The position numbers and the translations under genes are program-made. Below are positions 40,298 to 50,990 of a stretch of DNA of 64,000 nucleotides, piece by piece (within the stretch, counting starts at the first letter, position 1; every line of letters starts with the position of its first letter). This DNA is from an uncultured Endozoicomonas sp. (GTDB lineage: Bacteria > Pseudomonadota > Gammaproteobacteria > Pseudomonadales > Endozoicomonadaceae): contig NZ_CANMAO010000001.1 of the NCBI RefSeq assembly GCF_947495845.1, positions 327,690-391,689 on the forward strand, given 5' to 3'. The notes under the pieces were generated by a model. It saw only the letters and a program-made list of their open reading frames with translations, ran no database searches and was not told the origin of the DNA.

Positions 40298-41458
40298 ATG
40301 AGAAATAATATGGCAGAAGCATATATTGTTGATGCAGTCCGTTCACCGACCGGTCGTCGTAAAGGTGGGCTTGCTCATGTACATGGTGCGGACCTCGGTG
40401 CCCATGTTTTAAAGGCCATTGTAGAACGTAACGGTATTCCGGATAACGAATACGACGATGTGATTTTTGGTTGCGTTGATACCATTGGCCCGCTGGCCGG
40501 CGATATTGCTCGTACCAGTTGGTTGGCAGCCGGCCTTTCTGATGCCGTGCCGGGCACGACCATTGATCGCCAGTGTGGCTCTTCTCAGCAGGCCGTGCAC
40601 TTTGCTGCGCAGGCGGTAATGAGTGGTACTCAGGATGTAGTGGTCGCCGGAGGTGTGCAAACCATGACGCAGATTCCCATCTCGTCTGCGATGATGGCTG
40701 CAGAACCATTGGGGTTTACCGATCCTTTCTCTGGTTCTAAAGGTTGGGTTGAGCGTTATGGTGCTGAGCCACCCACACAGTTCAAATCTGCCCAGATGAT
40801 TGCAGATCACTGGGGGTTATCCCGTGAAGATCTGGAGCGTTATTCTCTGGAATCCCATCGTCGTGCACTTCAGGCTATTGAAGAGGGACGATTTGATCGG
40901 GAAATCGTTCAGCTGGAAGGTGTTCGAATGGATGAAACGCCTCGCCACTCAACGTTGGAAAAAATGGCTGAGCTGGATTTCCTGTTTGGTTGCGACAAAG
41001 TCACTGCCGGTGTTTCCAGCCAGACCTGTGATGGCTCATCAGCGGTATTGATTGTTTCTGAAGCAGCGTTAAAAAAATACAACCTGACGCCAAGAGCTCG
41101 TATTCATCACATGAGTGTGCGCGGCGCTGACCCGATTTGGATGCTGACGGCACCGATTCCTGCCACAGATTATGCGCTCAAAAAAGCGGGGATGACGCTG
41201 GATCAAATTGACCTTGTGGAAATCAACGAAGCCTTCGCCTCCGTTGCCATGGCCTGGTTGAAAGAGACGGGTTATGACCATGCAAAAACAAACGTCAATG
41301 GTGGTGCAATTGCGTTGGGGCATCCTTTGGGTGCGACCGGTACAAAATTGATGACAACGTTGCTCCATGAGCTGGAACGTACTGGTGGCAGATACGGTTT
41401 GCAGACCATGTGTGAAGGTGGTGGTCAGGCTAACGTGACAATTATTGAACGACTTTAA
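40298..41458 (+). CDS. Thiolase, FadA6-like
   Basis: An acetyl-CoA acyltransferase of about 386 residues. The nucleophilic cysteine is in TTIDRQCGSSQQAVHFAAQ. The second motif EINEAFASVAMAW and the final GGAIALGHPLGATGTKL and CEGGGQANVT hold the remaining catalytic residues (His and Cys). It is likely to cleave a beta-ketoacyl-CoA of the HIP route; FadA6 has that role in mycobacteria. Starts at 40298 (MRNNMAE) and 40310 (MAEAY) are both possible; the first has GGAG 11 bases upstream. Confidence 0.88.
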   Translation: MRNNMAEAYIVDAVRSPTGRRKGGLAHVHGADLGAHVLKAIVERNGIPDNEYDDVIFGCVDTIGPLAGDIARTSWLAAGLSDAVPGTTIDRQCGSSQQAVHFAAQAVMSGTQDVVVAGGVQTMTQIPISSAMMAAEPLGFTDPFSGSKGWVERYGAEPPTQFKSAQMIADHWGLSREDLERYSLESHRRALQAIEEGRFDREIVQLEGVRMDETPRHSTLEKMAELDFLFGCDKVTAGVSSQTCDGSSAVLIVSEAALKKYNLTPRARIHHMSVRGADPIWMLTAPIPATDYALKKAGMTLDQIDLVEINEAFASVAMAWLKETGYDHAKTNVNGGAIALGHPLGATGTKLMTTLLHELERTGGRYGLQTMCEGGGQANVTIIERL

Positions 41459-41482
41459 AAGAATAAGAATAGGTAGTGAGAA

Positions 41483-42358
41483 ATGGCTATTTGTGAAAAT
41501 CGTGTAGTGATCGTTACCGGTGCTGGTGGTGGTCTGGGTAAAGCTTATGCCCTCGGCTTTGCTGCGGAAGGGGCCAAAGTGGTTGTGAACGATATTAATG
41601 GTAAAGCCGCTGAAAGCGTGGTGGAAACCATTAAACAGTCCGGTGGTGAGGCGTTGGTAAATACCAACGACATTACTGACTATGAAGAATCTGCCCTGAT
41701 TGTTAAACAGGCAATCGAAGCGTTTGGTGACCTGCATGTGGTGGTTAATAATGCTGGCATCTGCCGTGATCGTATGTTTGCCAGCCTGTCAGAGTCCGAT
41801 TGGGACGCAGTGATGGCCGTTCATTTGAAAGGTCATTTCTGCATCAGTAGTCATGCAGTGAAATACTGGCGTGAGCAGTCCAAGGGGGGTAAAGACGTCA
41901 ATGCGCGTATTATTAATACCAGTTCCGGCGCAGGCCTGCAGGGTTCTATTGGTCAGTCAAACTATGCTGCTGCAAAAGGTGGCATTGCTTCATTAACACT
42001 GGTTCAGGCGGCGGAACTGGCGCGTTACGGTATTACGGCCAATGGCCTTGCACCAGCAGCCCGTACCGGTATGACGGAAGATGTGTTCGGCGACATGATG
42101 AAAAAGCCGGAAGACGGTTTTGATTTCTACGCACCTGAAAATGTTGCACCTCTGGTGGTGTGGCTCGGTTCAGAACAAAGTCAGAACGTTTCAGGCCGTT
42201 TGTTTGAAGTGGAAGGCGGTAAGATCTCCCTTGCAGACGGCTGGCGTCGTGGACCAGAAAACGACAAGGGTGCACGCTGGGAAGCGGCAGAGATTGGTCA
42301 GGCGGTTGCAGGGCTGATTGACGAAGCGGTTCCTGCTCAGAAGGTGTATGGCACCTGA
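41483..42358 (+). CDS. ipdF: Short-chain dehydrogenase, IpdF-like
   Basis: A 291-residue SDR. The nucleotide-binding motif TGAGGGLGKAYA starts at about residue 12, VNNAGICRDRMF follows, and the catalytic triad region has NTSSGAGL and SNYAAAKGG (Tyr and Lys). The longer-than-usual C terminus fits the branch with peroxisomal multifunctional-enzyme-like SDRs. IpdF oxidises the 5-hydroxyl of 5-OH-HIP-CoA. As the last gene of the cluster, next to a terminator, it completes the set ipdA/B/C/F with echA20 and thiolase. Confidence 0.82.
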   Translation: MAICENRVVIVTGAGGGLGKAYALGFAAEGAKVVVNDINGKAAESVVETIKQSGGEALVNTNDITDYEESALIVKQAIEAFGDLHVVVNNAGICRDRMFASLSESDWDAVMAVHLKGHFCISSHAVKYWREQSKGGKDVNARIINTSSGAGLQGSIGQSNYAAAKGGIASLTLVQAAELARYGITANGLAPAARTGMTEDVFGDMMKKPEDGFDFYAPENVAPLVVWLGSEQSQNVSGRLFEVEGGKISLADGWRRGPENDKGARWEAAEIGQAVAGLIDEAVPAQKVYGT

Positions 42359-42415
42359 CCCTTTCTAAGCGCCGTAAATGGCTAAAGTGAAGCCTGTCTA
42401 GATTACAATTTGCTT

Positions 42416-42446
42416 CATGGGGCTATATAGTCCCATGGAGGGTTCT
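42416..42446. terminator. Terminator between convergent ipdF-like and smrA genes
   Basis: CATGGGGCT (42416-42424) pairs with AGTCCCATG (42429-42437, one G-T wobble), then a T-run at 42444-42449. It overlaps the last codons of the minus-strand smrA gene. Confidence 0.7.
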
Positions 42447-43025
42447 TTTTGCATGGCGTTCGCGATTCTCTAATTTTTCCCGCTCACTCTTGCGCAGTAA
42501 AACGTACAGCGCTCCCGAACCGCCATGAAACTTCAGGGCACTGTGAAAAGCCAGCACAGCTTCCATTTGTGGCAGCCAGGTGTAAAGCAAGCTTTTCAAT
42601 AGGGCCGGTGGATTGCTTTTCTCGCCCCGACCGTGGGCAATCAAGACAGTACGCAGTTCGTGTTCGCGACAATCGTTGATAAACTGGAAAACACTTTCCC
42701 GGGCTTCTTTGCCGGTTTTATGGTGCAGGTCCAGCCGCGCTTCTATCTCGTATTTGCCCAGCCGAAGTTTTTTGAAAACGCCTTCCTGGACGCCATCCCG
42801 TTTCCACACCAGAAAATCATGGGGCTTCACCATCTTTGGGTTCAGCAGTGACAGAAAATTCGGGTCGGTAAAGGTGTCTTCAGCAGCGGCTTTGCGAACC
42901 TGTTGTCCGGGAGTCACGGCTTGAGATTTCTGAATATCCGCCAGAATTTTTCGCTTTACGGGGGTAACGTCTGCCATCTCTTTTAGGAAGGCGTTGTAAT
43001 CGTCGTTATCTTCTGAATGGTTCAT
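42423..43025 (-). CDS. smrA: Smr-domain protein, SmrA type
   Basis: A 200-residue Smr protein. The Smr C-terminal domain is clear: LDLHHKTGKEARESVFQF with the LDxH motif, LIAHGRGEKSNPPALLKS with the HGxG motif, and HGGSGALYVLLRKSEREK. The N-terminal part (FLKEMADVTPVKR) resembles E. coli SmrA (YdaL, 187 residues). Members have been described as DNA or RNA nicking endonucleases. Confidence 0.9.
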   Translation of the reverse strand: MNHSEDNDDYNAFLKEMADVTPVKRKILADIQKSQAVTPGQQVRKAAAEDTFTDPNFLSLLNPKMVKPHDFLVWKRDGVQEGVFKKLRLGKYEIEARLDLHHKTGKEARESVFQFINDCREHELRTVLIAHGRGEKSNPPALLKSLLYTWLPQMEAVLAFHSALKFHGGSGALYVLLRKSEREKLENRERHAKRTLHGTI

Positions 43026-43087
43026 GGTCAGAATGATTGATATTGAAGGTGTATCATAATATCAAATTGATTAGGCGATAGAACAGC

Positions 43088-44212
43088 TCAGTGGTTAAAA
43101 CACGGCGACCAGTCTTTCCAAACCGGCTCGAGCCCTCTTTCCTGAATAGCCTTGGCTACCACTTCCGGACGTCGATTGTCATCGATTGAAAACTGTTCCA
43201 GATCTTCATTGCCCAGAATATTGTCATCCGCATAGCCGCCCGGATGCGTGCTGGAATAGGCGCTCATGGTGGTGATGCCCAGCGGCAGCACGTTGTCCCG
43301 GAACTTTGCAGACTCTCTTGTGGATAAAGAAAGCTCTGCTTCGGGTTTAAACAGACGGTAGGCACAGATTAATTGCACCAGTTGGCGGTCGGATATCACC
43401 GATACCGGCTGAAACTCACCTTCGCATGGGCGCAGCCGGGGAAAGGAGATTGAGTAGCGGGTGCGCCAGTAAGTTTTTTCCAGATAGTCTAAATGAGCCG
43501 CTGCCATGGCTGAGTCGGTTCGCCAGTCTTCCAGGCCAATTAATGCGCCGACACCGATTTTATCAATACCGGCTTTGCCCAGTCGGTCAGAGGTTTCCAG
43601 GCGGTAATCGAAGTCCATCTTACTGCCACGGAGATGGTATTCTTTGTAAGCGGAGCGGTTATAGGTTTCCTGATACACCAGAACCGCATCAAGCCCTGCG
43701 GTCATCAGAGTTTCATAATCTGCTTGATCCAGTGGTTGCACTTCGATGCTGATGTGAGAAAAGTGCGGACGAATTCGTTCCAGTACGGATTTGATGTACT
43801 CAACGCCAACGGTTCCCGGCGCTTCACCGGTGACCAGCAGAATATGGTCAAACCCCATTTTTTTGATGGCGGCCACTTCCTGATCCAGCTCTTCCATTTT
43901 CAGGGTTTTGCGACGAATTTTATTGCCGAGGCTGAAACCGCAGTAGGTGCAGATATTGGTGCATTTGTTGGAGAGATAAAGCGGAATAAAGAGCTGGAGC
44001 GTATTGCCAAACCTCTGTCGTGTAAGCGCCATACTCTTTTGCGCCATGGCTTCAAGGTACGGTTCTGCAGCAGGCGATATTAACGCCAGAAACTGATCGT
44101 GGGTCAACCTTGAACTGTTCAAAGCGTGTTGCACATCGGCAGCGGTTTTGCTGTGGATGGACATTTTCAACTCATCCCAGTTGATCTGGTTGAACCGTTC
44201 AAGAAACGACAT
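43088..44212 (-). CDS. thiH: 2-iminoacetate synthase (thiazole synthesis)
   Basis: ThiH is a radical SAM enzyme that splits tyrosine to give dehydroglycine for the thiazole ring of thiamine. The [4Fe-4S] cysteines C84, C88 and C91 lie in NKCTNICTYCGFS, followed by the characteristic LGNKIRRKTL. The C terminus keeps SAYSSTHPGGY. At 374 residues it is a standard length. It is the third gene of thiS-thiG-thiH, 14 bases after thiG. Confidence 0.96.
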   Translation of the reverse strand: MSFLERFNQINWDELKMSIHSKTAADVQHALNSSRLTHDQFLALISPAAEPYLEAMAQKSMALTRQRFGNTLQLFIPLYLSNKCTNICTYCGFSLGNKIRRKTLKMEELDQEVAAIKKMGFDHILLVTGEAPGTVGVEYIKSVLERIRPHFSHISIEVQPLDQADYETLMTAGLDAVLVYQETYNRSAYKEYHLRGSKMDFDYRLETSDRLGKAGIDKIGVGALIGLEDWRTDSAMAAAHLDYLEKTYWRTRYSISFPRLRPCEGEFQPVSVISDRQLVQLICAYRLFKPEAELSLSTRESAKFRDNVLPLGITTMSAYSSTHPGGYADDNILGNEDLEQFSIDDNRRPEVVAKAIQERGLEPVWKDWSPCFNH

Positions 44213-44226
44213 GTCAAAGGGCCTTA

Positions 44227-44991
44227 TTAGTCATCCAGGAAAGCAGTAAGAGGACTGCTGGCCTTGGCCTGCAGAGAACGAGCACCCAGCCCGGCTGTAT
44301 AAGCACGTCGGCCTGCAATGACGGCTTCTTTGAAGGCAATGGCCATTTCAACCGGGTCACGGGCAACAGCAATGGCAGAGTTGACCAGCACAGCATCCGC
44401 ACCAATTTCCATGGCAAGCGCCGCATCGGAAGGGCTGCCAATGCCTGCATCCACAACCACCGGCACTGAGCTTTGTTCAATGATGATTTGGATAAACTCT
44501 TTGGTTCTTAAACCAAGGTTGCTGCCAATGGGAGAGCCAAGGGGCATAACGGCGGCTACACCCACTTCTTCCAGACGTTTGCAGAGTACCGGGTCGGCAT
44601 GGATATAAGGCAGCACCGCAAATCCCATCTTGCTGAGTGTTTCGCAGGCTTTCAGGGTTTCGATGGGGTCGGGCAGTAAATATTTGGGATCGGGATGGAT
44701 TTCTATTTTGACGAAGTGGGTACCGAGGGCTTCTCTTGCCAGTTGAGCGGCATAAATAGCTTCATCGGCATTACGCGCACCGGAGGTGTTGGGCAGCAGG
44801 TTCAGATTGTTTTCGATTAGAGGGCCAAGAATGTTGTCCTGTTGCTCGTTCAGGTCGACCCGCTTGAGTGCCATGGTGACAAGTTCGCTGCCGGAAGCCA
44901 GAATGGCTTCGGTCATCACAAGGCTGTTGGAGAACTTCCCCGTGCCGGTAAATAGACGAGAGGCAAATGTTTTATCCGCAATTTTCAGCAT
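44227..44991 (-). CDS. thiG: Thiazole synthase
   Basis: ThiG joins deoxyxylulose phosphate, dehydroglycine and ThiS-bound sulfur into the thiazole. The 254-residue TIM barrel starts [44 protein letters not shown] and [26 protein letters not shown] are conserved; the lysine in VKIE is the Schiff-base candidate. It lies between thiS (57-base gap) and thiH. Confidence 0.96.
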   Translation of the reverse strand: MLKIADKTFASRLFTGTGKFSNSLVMTEAILASGSELVTMALKRVDLNEQQDNILGPLIENNLNLLPNTSGARNADEAIYAAQLAREALGTHFVKIEIHPDPKYLLPDPIETLKACETLSKMGFAVLPYIHADPVLCKRLEEVGVAAVMPLGSPIGSNLGLRTKEFIQIIIEQSSVPVVVDAGIGSPSDAALAMEIGADAVLVNSAIAVARDPVEMAIAFKEAVIAGRRAYTAGLGARSLQAKASSPLTAFLDD

Positions 44992-45048
44992 GCTGGTTTA
45001 TTCGTTGTTAATCCGTGCTATACGGGATACGTTTATCAGGTAGGCGCT

Positions 45049-45261
45049 TCAGCCACCTGCGGTTGCCTTTATCAGGGTAATCTCATCACCGTGGTTCAAT
45101 TGACAGAAGACCCATTGAGACCGGCTGATGATTTTTCGATTGACAGCAAGCGCTACGCCCTGGGAACTTTCTTCGGCAAGAAGTCCCAATTGACCAAGCA
45201 AGGTCTCAAGGCTCAGGTCAGCCTCAACCTCCATCAGCTGATTATTTATTGTAATTTGCAT
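45049..45261 (-). CDS. thiS: Sulfur carrier protein ThiS
   Basis: A 70-residue ubiquitin-like carrier that ends in the required Gly-Gly (IKATAGG), the site of thiocarboxylation. The start MQITINNQ and the LSLETLLGQLGL helix fit the family. It is first in the thiSGH operon. No THI-box (TPP riboswitch) is visible upstream, and no thiF or thiE is adjacent. Confidence 0.92.
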   Translation of the reverse strand: MQITINNQLMEVEADLSLETLLGQLGLLAEESSQGVALAVNRKIISRSQWVFCQLNHGDEITLIKATAGG

Positions 45262-45348
45262 GGCTAGCCCTTTCTTGGAGCCGTGATTCTAAAGAAACAG
45301 GGCTGTATGTACAAATACGCTGGTCAAAATACCACTCATTATGGGTGA

Positions 45349-46461
<1,113 letters not shown>

Positions 46462-46519
46462 GAACTGAAGAGAAGATAATTTCCTTTTTAAAGATGGCTA
46501 CAGGATTTGAGTAAAAACT

Positions 46520-48898
46520 ATGAAATTCAGTGAACAGTGGTTAAGGCAGTGGGTCAATATTGAGGTCGGTACTCAGGAGCTGGTGGATAAAATCACCATG
46601 GCCGGTCTGGAAGTAGACGACGTTGAGTCAGTTGCTGGCGAGTTTACCGGTGTGGTAGTGGCAGAAATCGTTGGCTGTGAACAACATCCGGATGCTGACA
46701 AACTCCGTGTGACTCAGGTCAGCACCGGCAGTGAAACCTTTCAGGTGGTTTGTGGTGCGCCGAATGCCCGTGTCGGGATTAAAATTCCTTTTGCCACGGT
46801 TGGCGCAGTCCTGCCGGGCAACTTCAAAATCAAGAAAGCGAAACTCCGTGGCGTAGAGTCTTTCGGCATGCTCTGTGCGGAAGAAGAGCTGGGTATGTCC
46901 GACTCTTCTGATGGCTTGATGGAACTGCCACTGGATGCCACTGTTGGTCAGGATATCCGTGAATACCTGTCTCTTAATGATAAAATTATTGATGTGGATC
47001 TGACGCCTAACCGTGGTGACTGTCTCAGTATTGCTGGTCTGGCCCGTGAAGTCAGTGCTAACTTTCTGGCAGATGTTACTGAAGAAACGGTTGCTGATAT
47101 TGCGCCAGTGATTGACGACACTTTCCCGGTAAGCATTGATGCTCCACAGGGTTGCCCGCGTTATGTTGGTCGTGTCATTCGCAATGTGGATGTTTCCCGT
47201 CAATCGCCGCTGTGGCTGACTGAGCGTCTGCGTCGTTCCGGTATTCGTTCCATTGATCCGGTAGTCGACGTCACTAACTACGTTTTGTTGGAACTGGGTC
47301 AGCCAATGCATGGCTTTGATCTGGACCAGTTGTCCGGCAGCATTCAGGTGCGTATGGCTAAGCCTGCTGAAAAGCTGGTGTTGCTGGATGGTCAGGAAGT
47401 GACCCTGAATGATAAAACTTTGGTCATTGCTGATGAGCAGAAAGCGCTGGCCATTGCCGGTGTCATGGGTGGTGAAGGTTCCGGTGTCAGCGAAAACACT
47501 AAAAACATCTTTTTAGAAAGTGCCTTCTTTGATCCGATCACCATTGCCGGTAAAGCCCGCTCTTATGGTTTGCACACCGATTCTTCTCACCGCTTTGAGC
47601 GTGGTGTGGATTTCCAGCTGCAGAAAAAAGCCGTTGAACGTGCGACGTCGTTAATTCTGGATATTTGTGGTGGTGAGCCTGGCCCGGTAACAGAAGTGGC
47701 CAGCGAAGAACATTTGCCAGCCCTGCGTGAAGTGACTCTGCGTTCTGAGAAAGTGACTTCTTTGCTGGGAATGTCTATTGAAGATAGCCATATCGAAGCG
47801 CTGCTTTCCCGTCTGGGCCTTGATCTGACTTCAACGGGTGAAGGACGCTGGAACGTTTCTGTTCCAAGCTGGCGTTTCGATATTGCCATTGAAGAAGATC
47901 TGATAGAAGAATTGGGTCGTATTTATGGCTACAACAATCTGCCAGAAAGCACACCAGAAGCTCTGCTGAAAATGAAGCAGGTGGATGAAGCGCTGGTTCA
48001 GGAATCCGACGTTCGTCGTGCACTGGCGGCTCGTGGCTATCAGGAAGCAGTTTGTTTCAGCTTTATTGCGCCGGAATTGCATCAGCTGTTTGATCCTGTC
48101 CGTGAACCTGTGGCGTTGGCAAACCCCATTGCCAGTGACTTGTCGGTTATGCGTACAACACTGCTGCCTGGTCTGGTCAAAACCGCAGGCTACAACCTGA
48201 ACCGCCAGCAAAGCCGTGTGCGTCTTTTTGAAACCGGTCTGACTTTTATCAAAGACGGTGAAGAACTGAAGCAGGAGTCAATGCTGGCGGCGCTGATGAC
48301 TGGCAGTCGTCATCCAGAAAGCTGGCAGGGCAAAGCAGAGTCTGTGGACTTTTTTGATCTGAAAGGTGATCTGGAAGCCGTGTTGGAACTTGGTCAGGCA
48401 GGTAATGAGTTTACCTTCCGTAAAGGCGAACACGCTGCCATGCATCCTGGTCAGTGTGCAGAGATTGTTCGCGACGGTACGGTTGTTGGTCACATTGGTG
48501 CTCTTCATCCCTCACTGGCGAAGAAGCTGGATGTGCCGGCTTCAACCTATGTTGTTGAGATGCGACTGGATGCTGTGATTGCCGGTAAGGTCACTCACTT
48601 CACATCACTGTCTAAATTCCCTGAAGTGCGCCGTGATCTGGCTCTGGTGGTTGAAGCGTCCACGGCGGCAGGTGCTATTGAGCAGGCTATTGCCAGCGAA
48701 GCCGGTGATCTGTTGCGTCGCGTAACGACTTTCGACGTTTATGCCGGTAAAGGTATTGAAGAAGGGTACAAGAGTCTGGCTATGGGTCTGATTATGCAGC
48801 ATCCTTCACAAACCTTGAAAGATGAAGAAGTGAACGAAGTGGTTGAGCGCATTGTCAGCCGACTGAAACAGGAATTTAATGCGAGCCTGAGACAGTAG
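46520..48898 (+). CDS. pheT: Phenylalanyl-tRNA synthetase beta subunit
   Basis: 792 residues, the normal length. Domains in order: an N-terminal B1 start (MKFSEQWLRQWVN), an EMAP-like tRNA-binding domain (VVVAEIVGCEQHPDADKLRV), the B3/B4 editing domain (PQGCPRYVGRVIRNV onward), B5 and the catalytic-like core, and the C-terminal FDX-ACB anticodon-binding domain (SKFPEVRRDLALVVEA). A terminator follows, so ihfA is not simply read through. Confidence 0.97.
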   Translation: MKFSEQWLRQWVNIEVGTQELVDKITMAGLEVDDVESVAGEFTGVVVAEIVGCEQHPDADKLRVTQVSTGSETFQVVCGAPNARVGIKIPFATVGAVLPGNFKIKKAKLRGVESFGMLCAEEELGMSDSSDGLMELPLDATVGQDIREYLSLNDKIIDVDLTPNRGDCLSIAGLAREVSANFLADVTEETVADIAPVIDDTFPVSIDAPQGCPRYVGRVIRNVDVSRQSPLWLTERLRRSGIRSIDPVVDVTNYVLLELGQPMHGFDLDQLSGSIQVRMAKPAEKLVLLDGQEVTLNDKTLVIADEQKALAIAGVMGGEGSGVSENTKNIFLESAFFDPITIAGKARSYGLHTDSSHRFERGVDFQLQKKAVERATSLILDICGGEPGPVTEVASEEHLPALREVTLRSEKVTSLLGMSIEDSHIEALLSRLGLDLTSTGEGRWNVSVPSWRFDIAIEEDLIEELGRIYGYNNLPESTPEALLKMKQVDEALVQESDVRRALAARGYQEAVCFSFIAPELHQLFDPVREPVALANPIASDLSVMRTTLLPGLVKTAGYNLNRQQSRVRLFETGLTFIKDGEELKQESMLAALMTGSRHPESWQGKAESVDFFDLKGDLEAVLELGQAGNEFTFRKGEHAAMHPGQCAEIVRDGTVVGHIGALHPSLAKKLDVPASTYVVEMRLDAVIAGKVTHFTSLSKFPEVRRDLALVVEASTAAGAIEQAIASEAGDLLRRVTTFDVYAGKGIEEGYKSLAMGLIMQHPSQTLKDEEVNEVVERIVSRLKQEFNASLRQ

Positions 48899-48914
48899 TC
48901 GTTTTCTTTTCTAG

Positions 48915-48951
48915 CCTGACTGTCTTTTACGGGACAGTCAGGAGTTGTTTT
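48915..48951 (+). terminator. Intrinsic terminator after pheT
   Basis: CCTGACTGTC (48915-48924) pairs exactly with GACAGTCAGG (48933-48942), followed by AGTTGTTTTG. The strong stem right after pheT separates it from the inserted ankyrin gene. Confidence 0.8.
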
Positions 48952-48995
48952 GAAAATCAGGTTTTATGCCTTATCTATCTTACATGGACAGTGTT

Positions 48996-49173
48996 ATACC
49001 AATTCTGTTTTTAAATTATGGGCTGCGCAGCTATTTTGACCGACTGGATCTGCGTTGAAGTTCCTCGCCATAGCTACCACCCACAGGGCGTAAAGGCTAT
49101 GACTCGTCTCTTCGCCTTGCCCAGTCGCCCAAAATAACTTGCTCGTGCCAAAATTTAAAAACGCCATTGGTAT
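48996..49173. repeat. Palindromic repeat family 1, copy B (expanded centre)
   Basis: Same ends as copy A (ATACCAAT / ATTGGTAT, then GTTTTTAAATT / AAATTTAAAAAC). The central hairpin CATAGCTAC..GGCTATG is split by about 17 extra bases (ACCCACAGGGCGTAAA). The reverse complement of that insert closely resembles a segment in the family 3 copy at 62031-62258. Its right end is the stop region of the ankyrin gene. Confidence 0.85.
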
Positions 49174-50600
49174 TAAACCATGCTGTAGTACATCACATAT
49201 TGCTTACCTTTTTTAATTTCTCCCCTCTGAACAGTGTGTCCCATTTCCTGTGCGTTTGATGACTCAGTGGTGCTAAGCTTTTCTTCAGCAAGTTTGCATA
49301 ATTTGTTCATTGTATTATGCCGCGAATCTAATGTGAGTTGTTGTTTTTTTAGCTTTGTTAATTCTTGATTTGTTTTGAAAAAGTTAGTTGGTTTTCTGCT
49401 GGCATTTAATACTATTGAGGACTTTTTATATGCTGCTGAATTTTGGTAGACTACCAGATCTAGTGGTACTTCCTCCGTAAGCTCAGGTACTGACATATAG
49501 CAGCAAACTAAATTAAAAGCTGAGATCTCAAATTCAATCAGACCTTTTTGCAGCTGGTAACCTTGTTCTTCCATAATGGTTTGAAACTGTTTATTTTGTA
49601 GGAGGCTTATCTCTTTTTTGGGGATGGCTAGTGAGTCAATGATGGACATGACAAGCTTTGAATGTTCTTCTGAGCCAGGTGATATCTTTGGAAGATTGAT
49701 TGCTAATAATTCGGCATCCTCACTACGGATGGTGATTTTGGGTTTGCTGTCGCTGTCAGTCTTCGATTCACCTTCATTATGGTCGTATGTATTGATCCTA
49801 CGGCTAAATGGTAATGTTGTAGCTACATTATAAAAAGCATTGAGCGTATCTTCTACTTTACTCTCCTCGAGACCTTCTTTGACGGTGCGATTAATTATTG
49901 ATGCTATGAATTTTGTCTGCTCATATTGAGCGTTCGTTATATGTTGGTGAGCTTCATCGATCAGTGGGATCAATTCGCTTGGTATCGGATTATTGAAGTT
50001 CACCGTATCATCAGTTATTAATGCGAAAAGCTTTGGATATTCATTTTTTAGACAGGCGTTTTCAAGAAAGAGATTCCTGAGCTCAACAGGTATTTTTTGT
50101 AATTTCAGGTCTGTCTTTGTATATAAGTAGTCCAGTATGCCCTGATGACCATGCATCAATGCTGCGTAATAAGGAGATATGTTATTAGGCCCTGCTGTAA
50201 TGGGGGCACCAGCCTCAATAATCGCTTTTACAATACCCATATTTCCTTTGCTACAGGCAAGAGCAACCAAAGCATAACCTTTATGGGAAATAGTTAGGTC
50301 AACATGCTGTTCAATCAGAAGGTCGACAATTTTGGTACTATTATTTTCAACAGCGATCCCAACTGGGTGTGTTGTCTTGAACGAATGATTTTTTTCCGGG
50401 TTCATATGTTGATGAAAAATATCGGTTGAACCTTGAGCAATAGCCTTTTCTATTGTGCTGATATCTCCAGAACGACATGCTTGTAAAATGTCTGCGACTT
50501 GTACTTCCTTTTCTTTCTCAGGCTTATCCATTCTGTCTGAACTTGTTGATGAGACTCTATGAACTTGTGCGAGTGCAGTCTGGTTTTTGGAAGGATGCAT
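49173..50600 (-). CDS. Ankyrin-repeat protein, candidate effector
   Basis: A 475-residue protein without signal peptide. Three to four ankyrin repeats are visible between residues 36 and 165 (ADILQACRSGDISTIEKAI; GIAVENNSTKIVDLLIEQ; LVALACSKGNMGIVKAIIEAG; SPYYAALMHGHQGILDYL). The rest has no known domain; a Lys-rich helical end follows (ELTKLKKQQLTL). Ankyrin proteins of symbionts and pathogens often act inside the host cell, but that is inference. It is in reverse orientation between pheT and ihfA, genes that adjoin in most gammaproteobacteria. Its stop overlaps the end of a family 1 repeat. It is AT-rich compared with both flanks. Confidence 0.82.
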   Translation of the reverse strand: MHPSKNQTALAQVHRVSSTSSDRMDKPEKEKEVQVADILQACRSGDISTIEKAIAQGSTDIFHQHMNPEKNHSFKTTHPVGIAVENNSTKIVDLLIEQHVDLTISHKGYALVALACSKGNMGIVKAIIEAGAPITAGPNNISPYYAALMHGHQGILDYLYTKTDLKLQKIPVELRNLFLENACLKNEYPKLFALITDDTVNFNNPIPSELIPLIDEAHQHITNAQYEQTKFIASIINRTVKEGLEESKVEDTLNAFYNVATTLPFSRRINTYDHNEGESKTDSDSKPKITIRSEDAELLAINLPKISPGSEEHSKLVMSIIDSLAIPKKEISLLQNKQFQTIMEEQGYQLQKGLIEFEISAFNLVCCYMSVPELTEEVPLDLVVYQNSAAYKKSSIVLNASRKPTNFFKTNQELTKLKKQQLTLDSRHNTMNKLCKLAEEKLSTTESSNAQEMGHTVQRGEIKKGKQYVMYYSMV

Positions 50601-50990
50601 AGGAAGCTATGTGTGACTCATAAATTGATTATTGGGATTACGTTGAAAGCTAGCTTAAGTTACAGGGCAGGCTAGAATGGATTTGAATAGCTTCATTTTT
50701 AGTGAGATCGATAAATCTCAAGCGATGGATCTATTACAACTACTCACCTTGGGCTTGACCTGATGTCTTGCTTCCCGCAATCTAAAGAATATATGAGTCA
50801 TATTGCAGAGCTTAGGTTGGAACGATACTGCACAAGTACGGTCTGACCTGCTACTGTGTACATACTGATCAATGTTGAAGAAGATAAAAAGAATACGATA
50901 GTAGTACTCTTTACTTTAGTCAGCGTACAGAAAGAGCATTGTTCAAGTCAGTTTTGCTGTGGAACAGCACAAAAGGGGGATTTTTTTATT
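50601..50990. other. Divergent intergenic region upstream of ihfA
   Basis: 390 bases that should hold the promoters of the ankyrin gene (minus) and of ihfA (plus). An AAGGGGGA ribosome site lies before the ihfA ATG. No other named element is visible. Confidence 0.45.
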
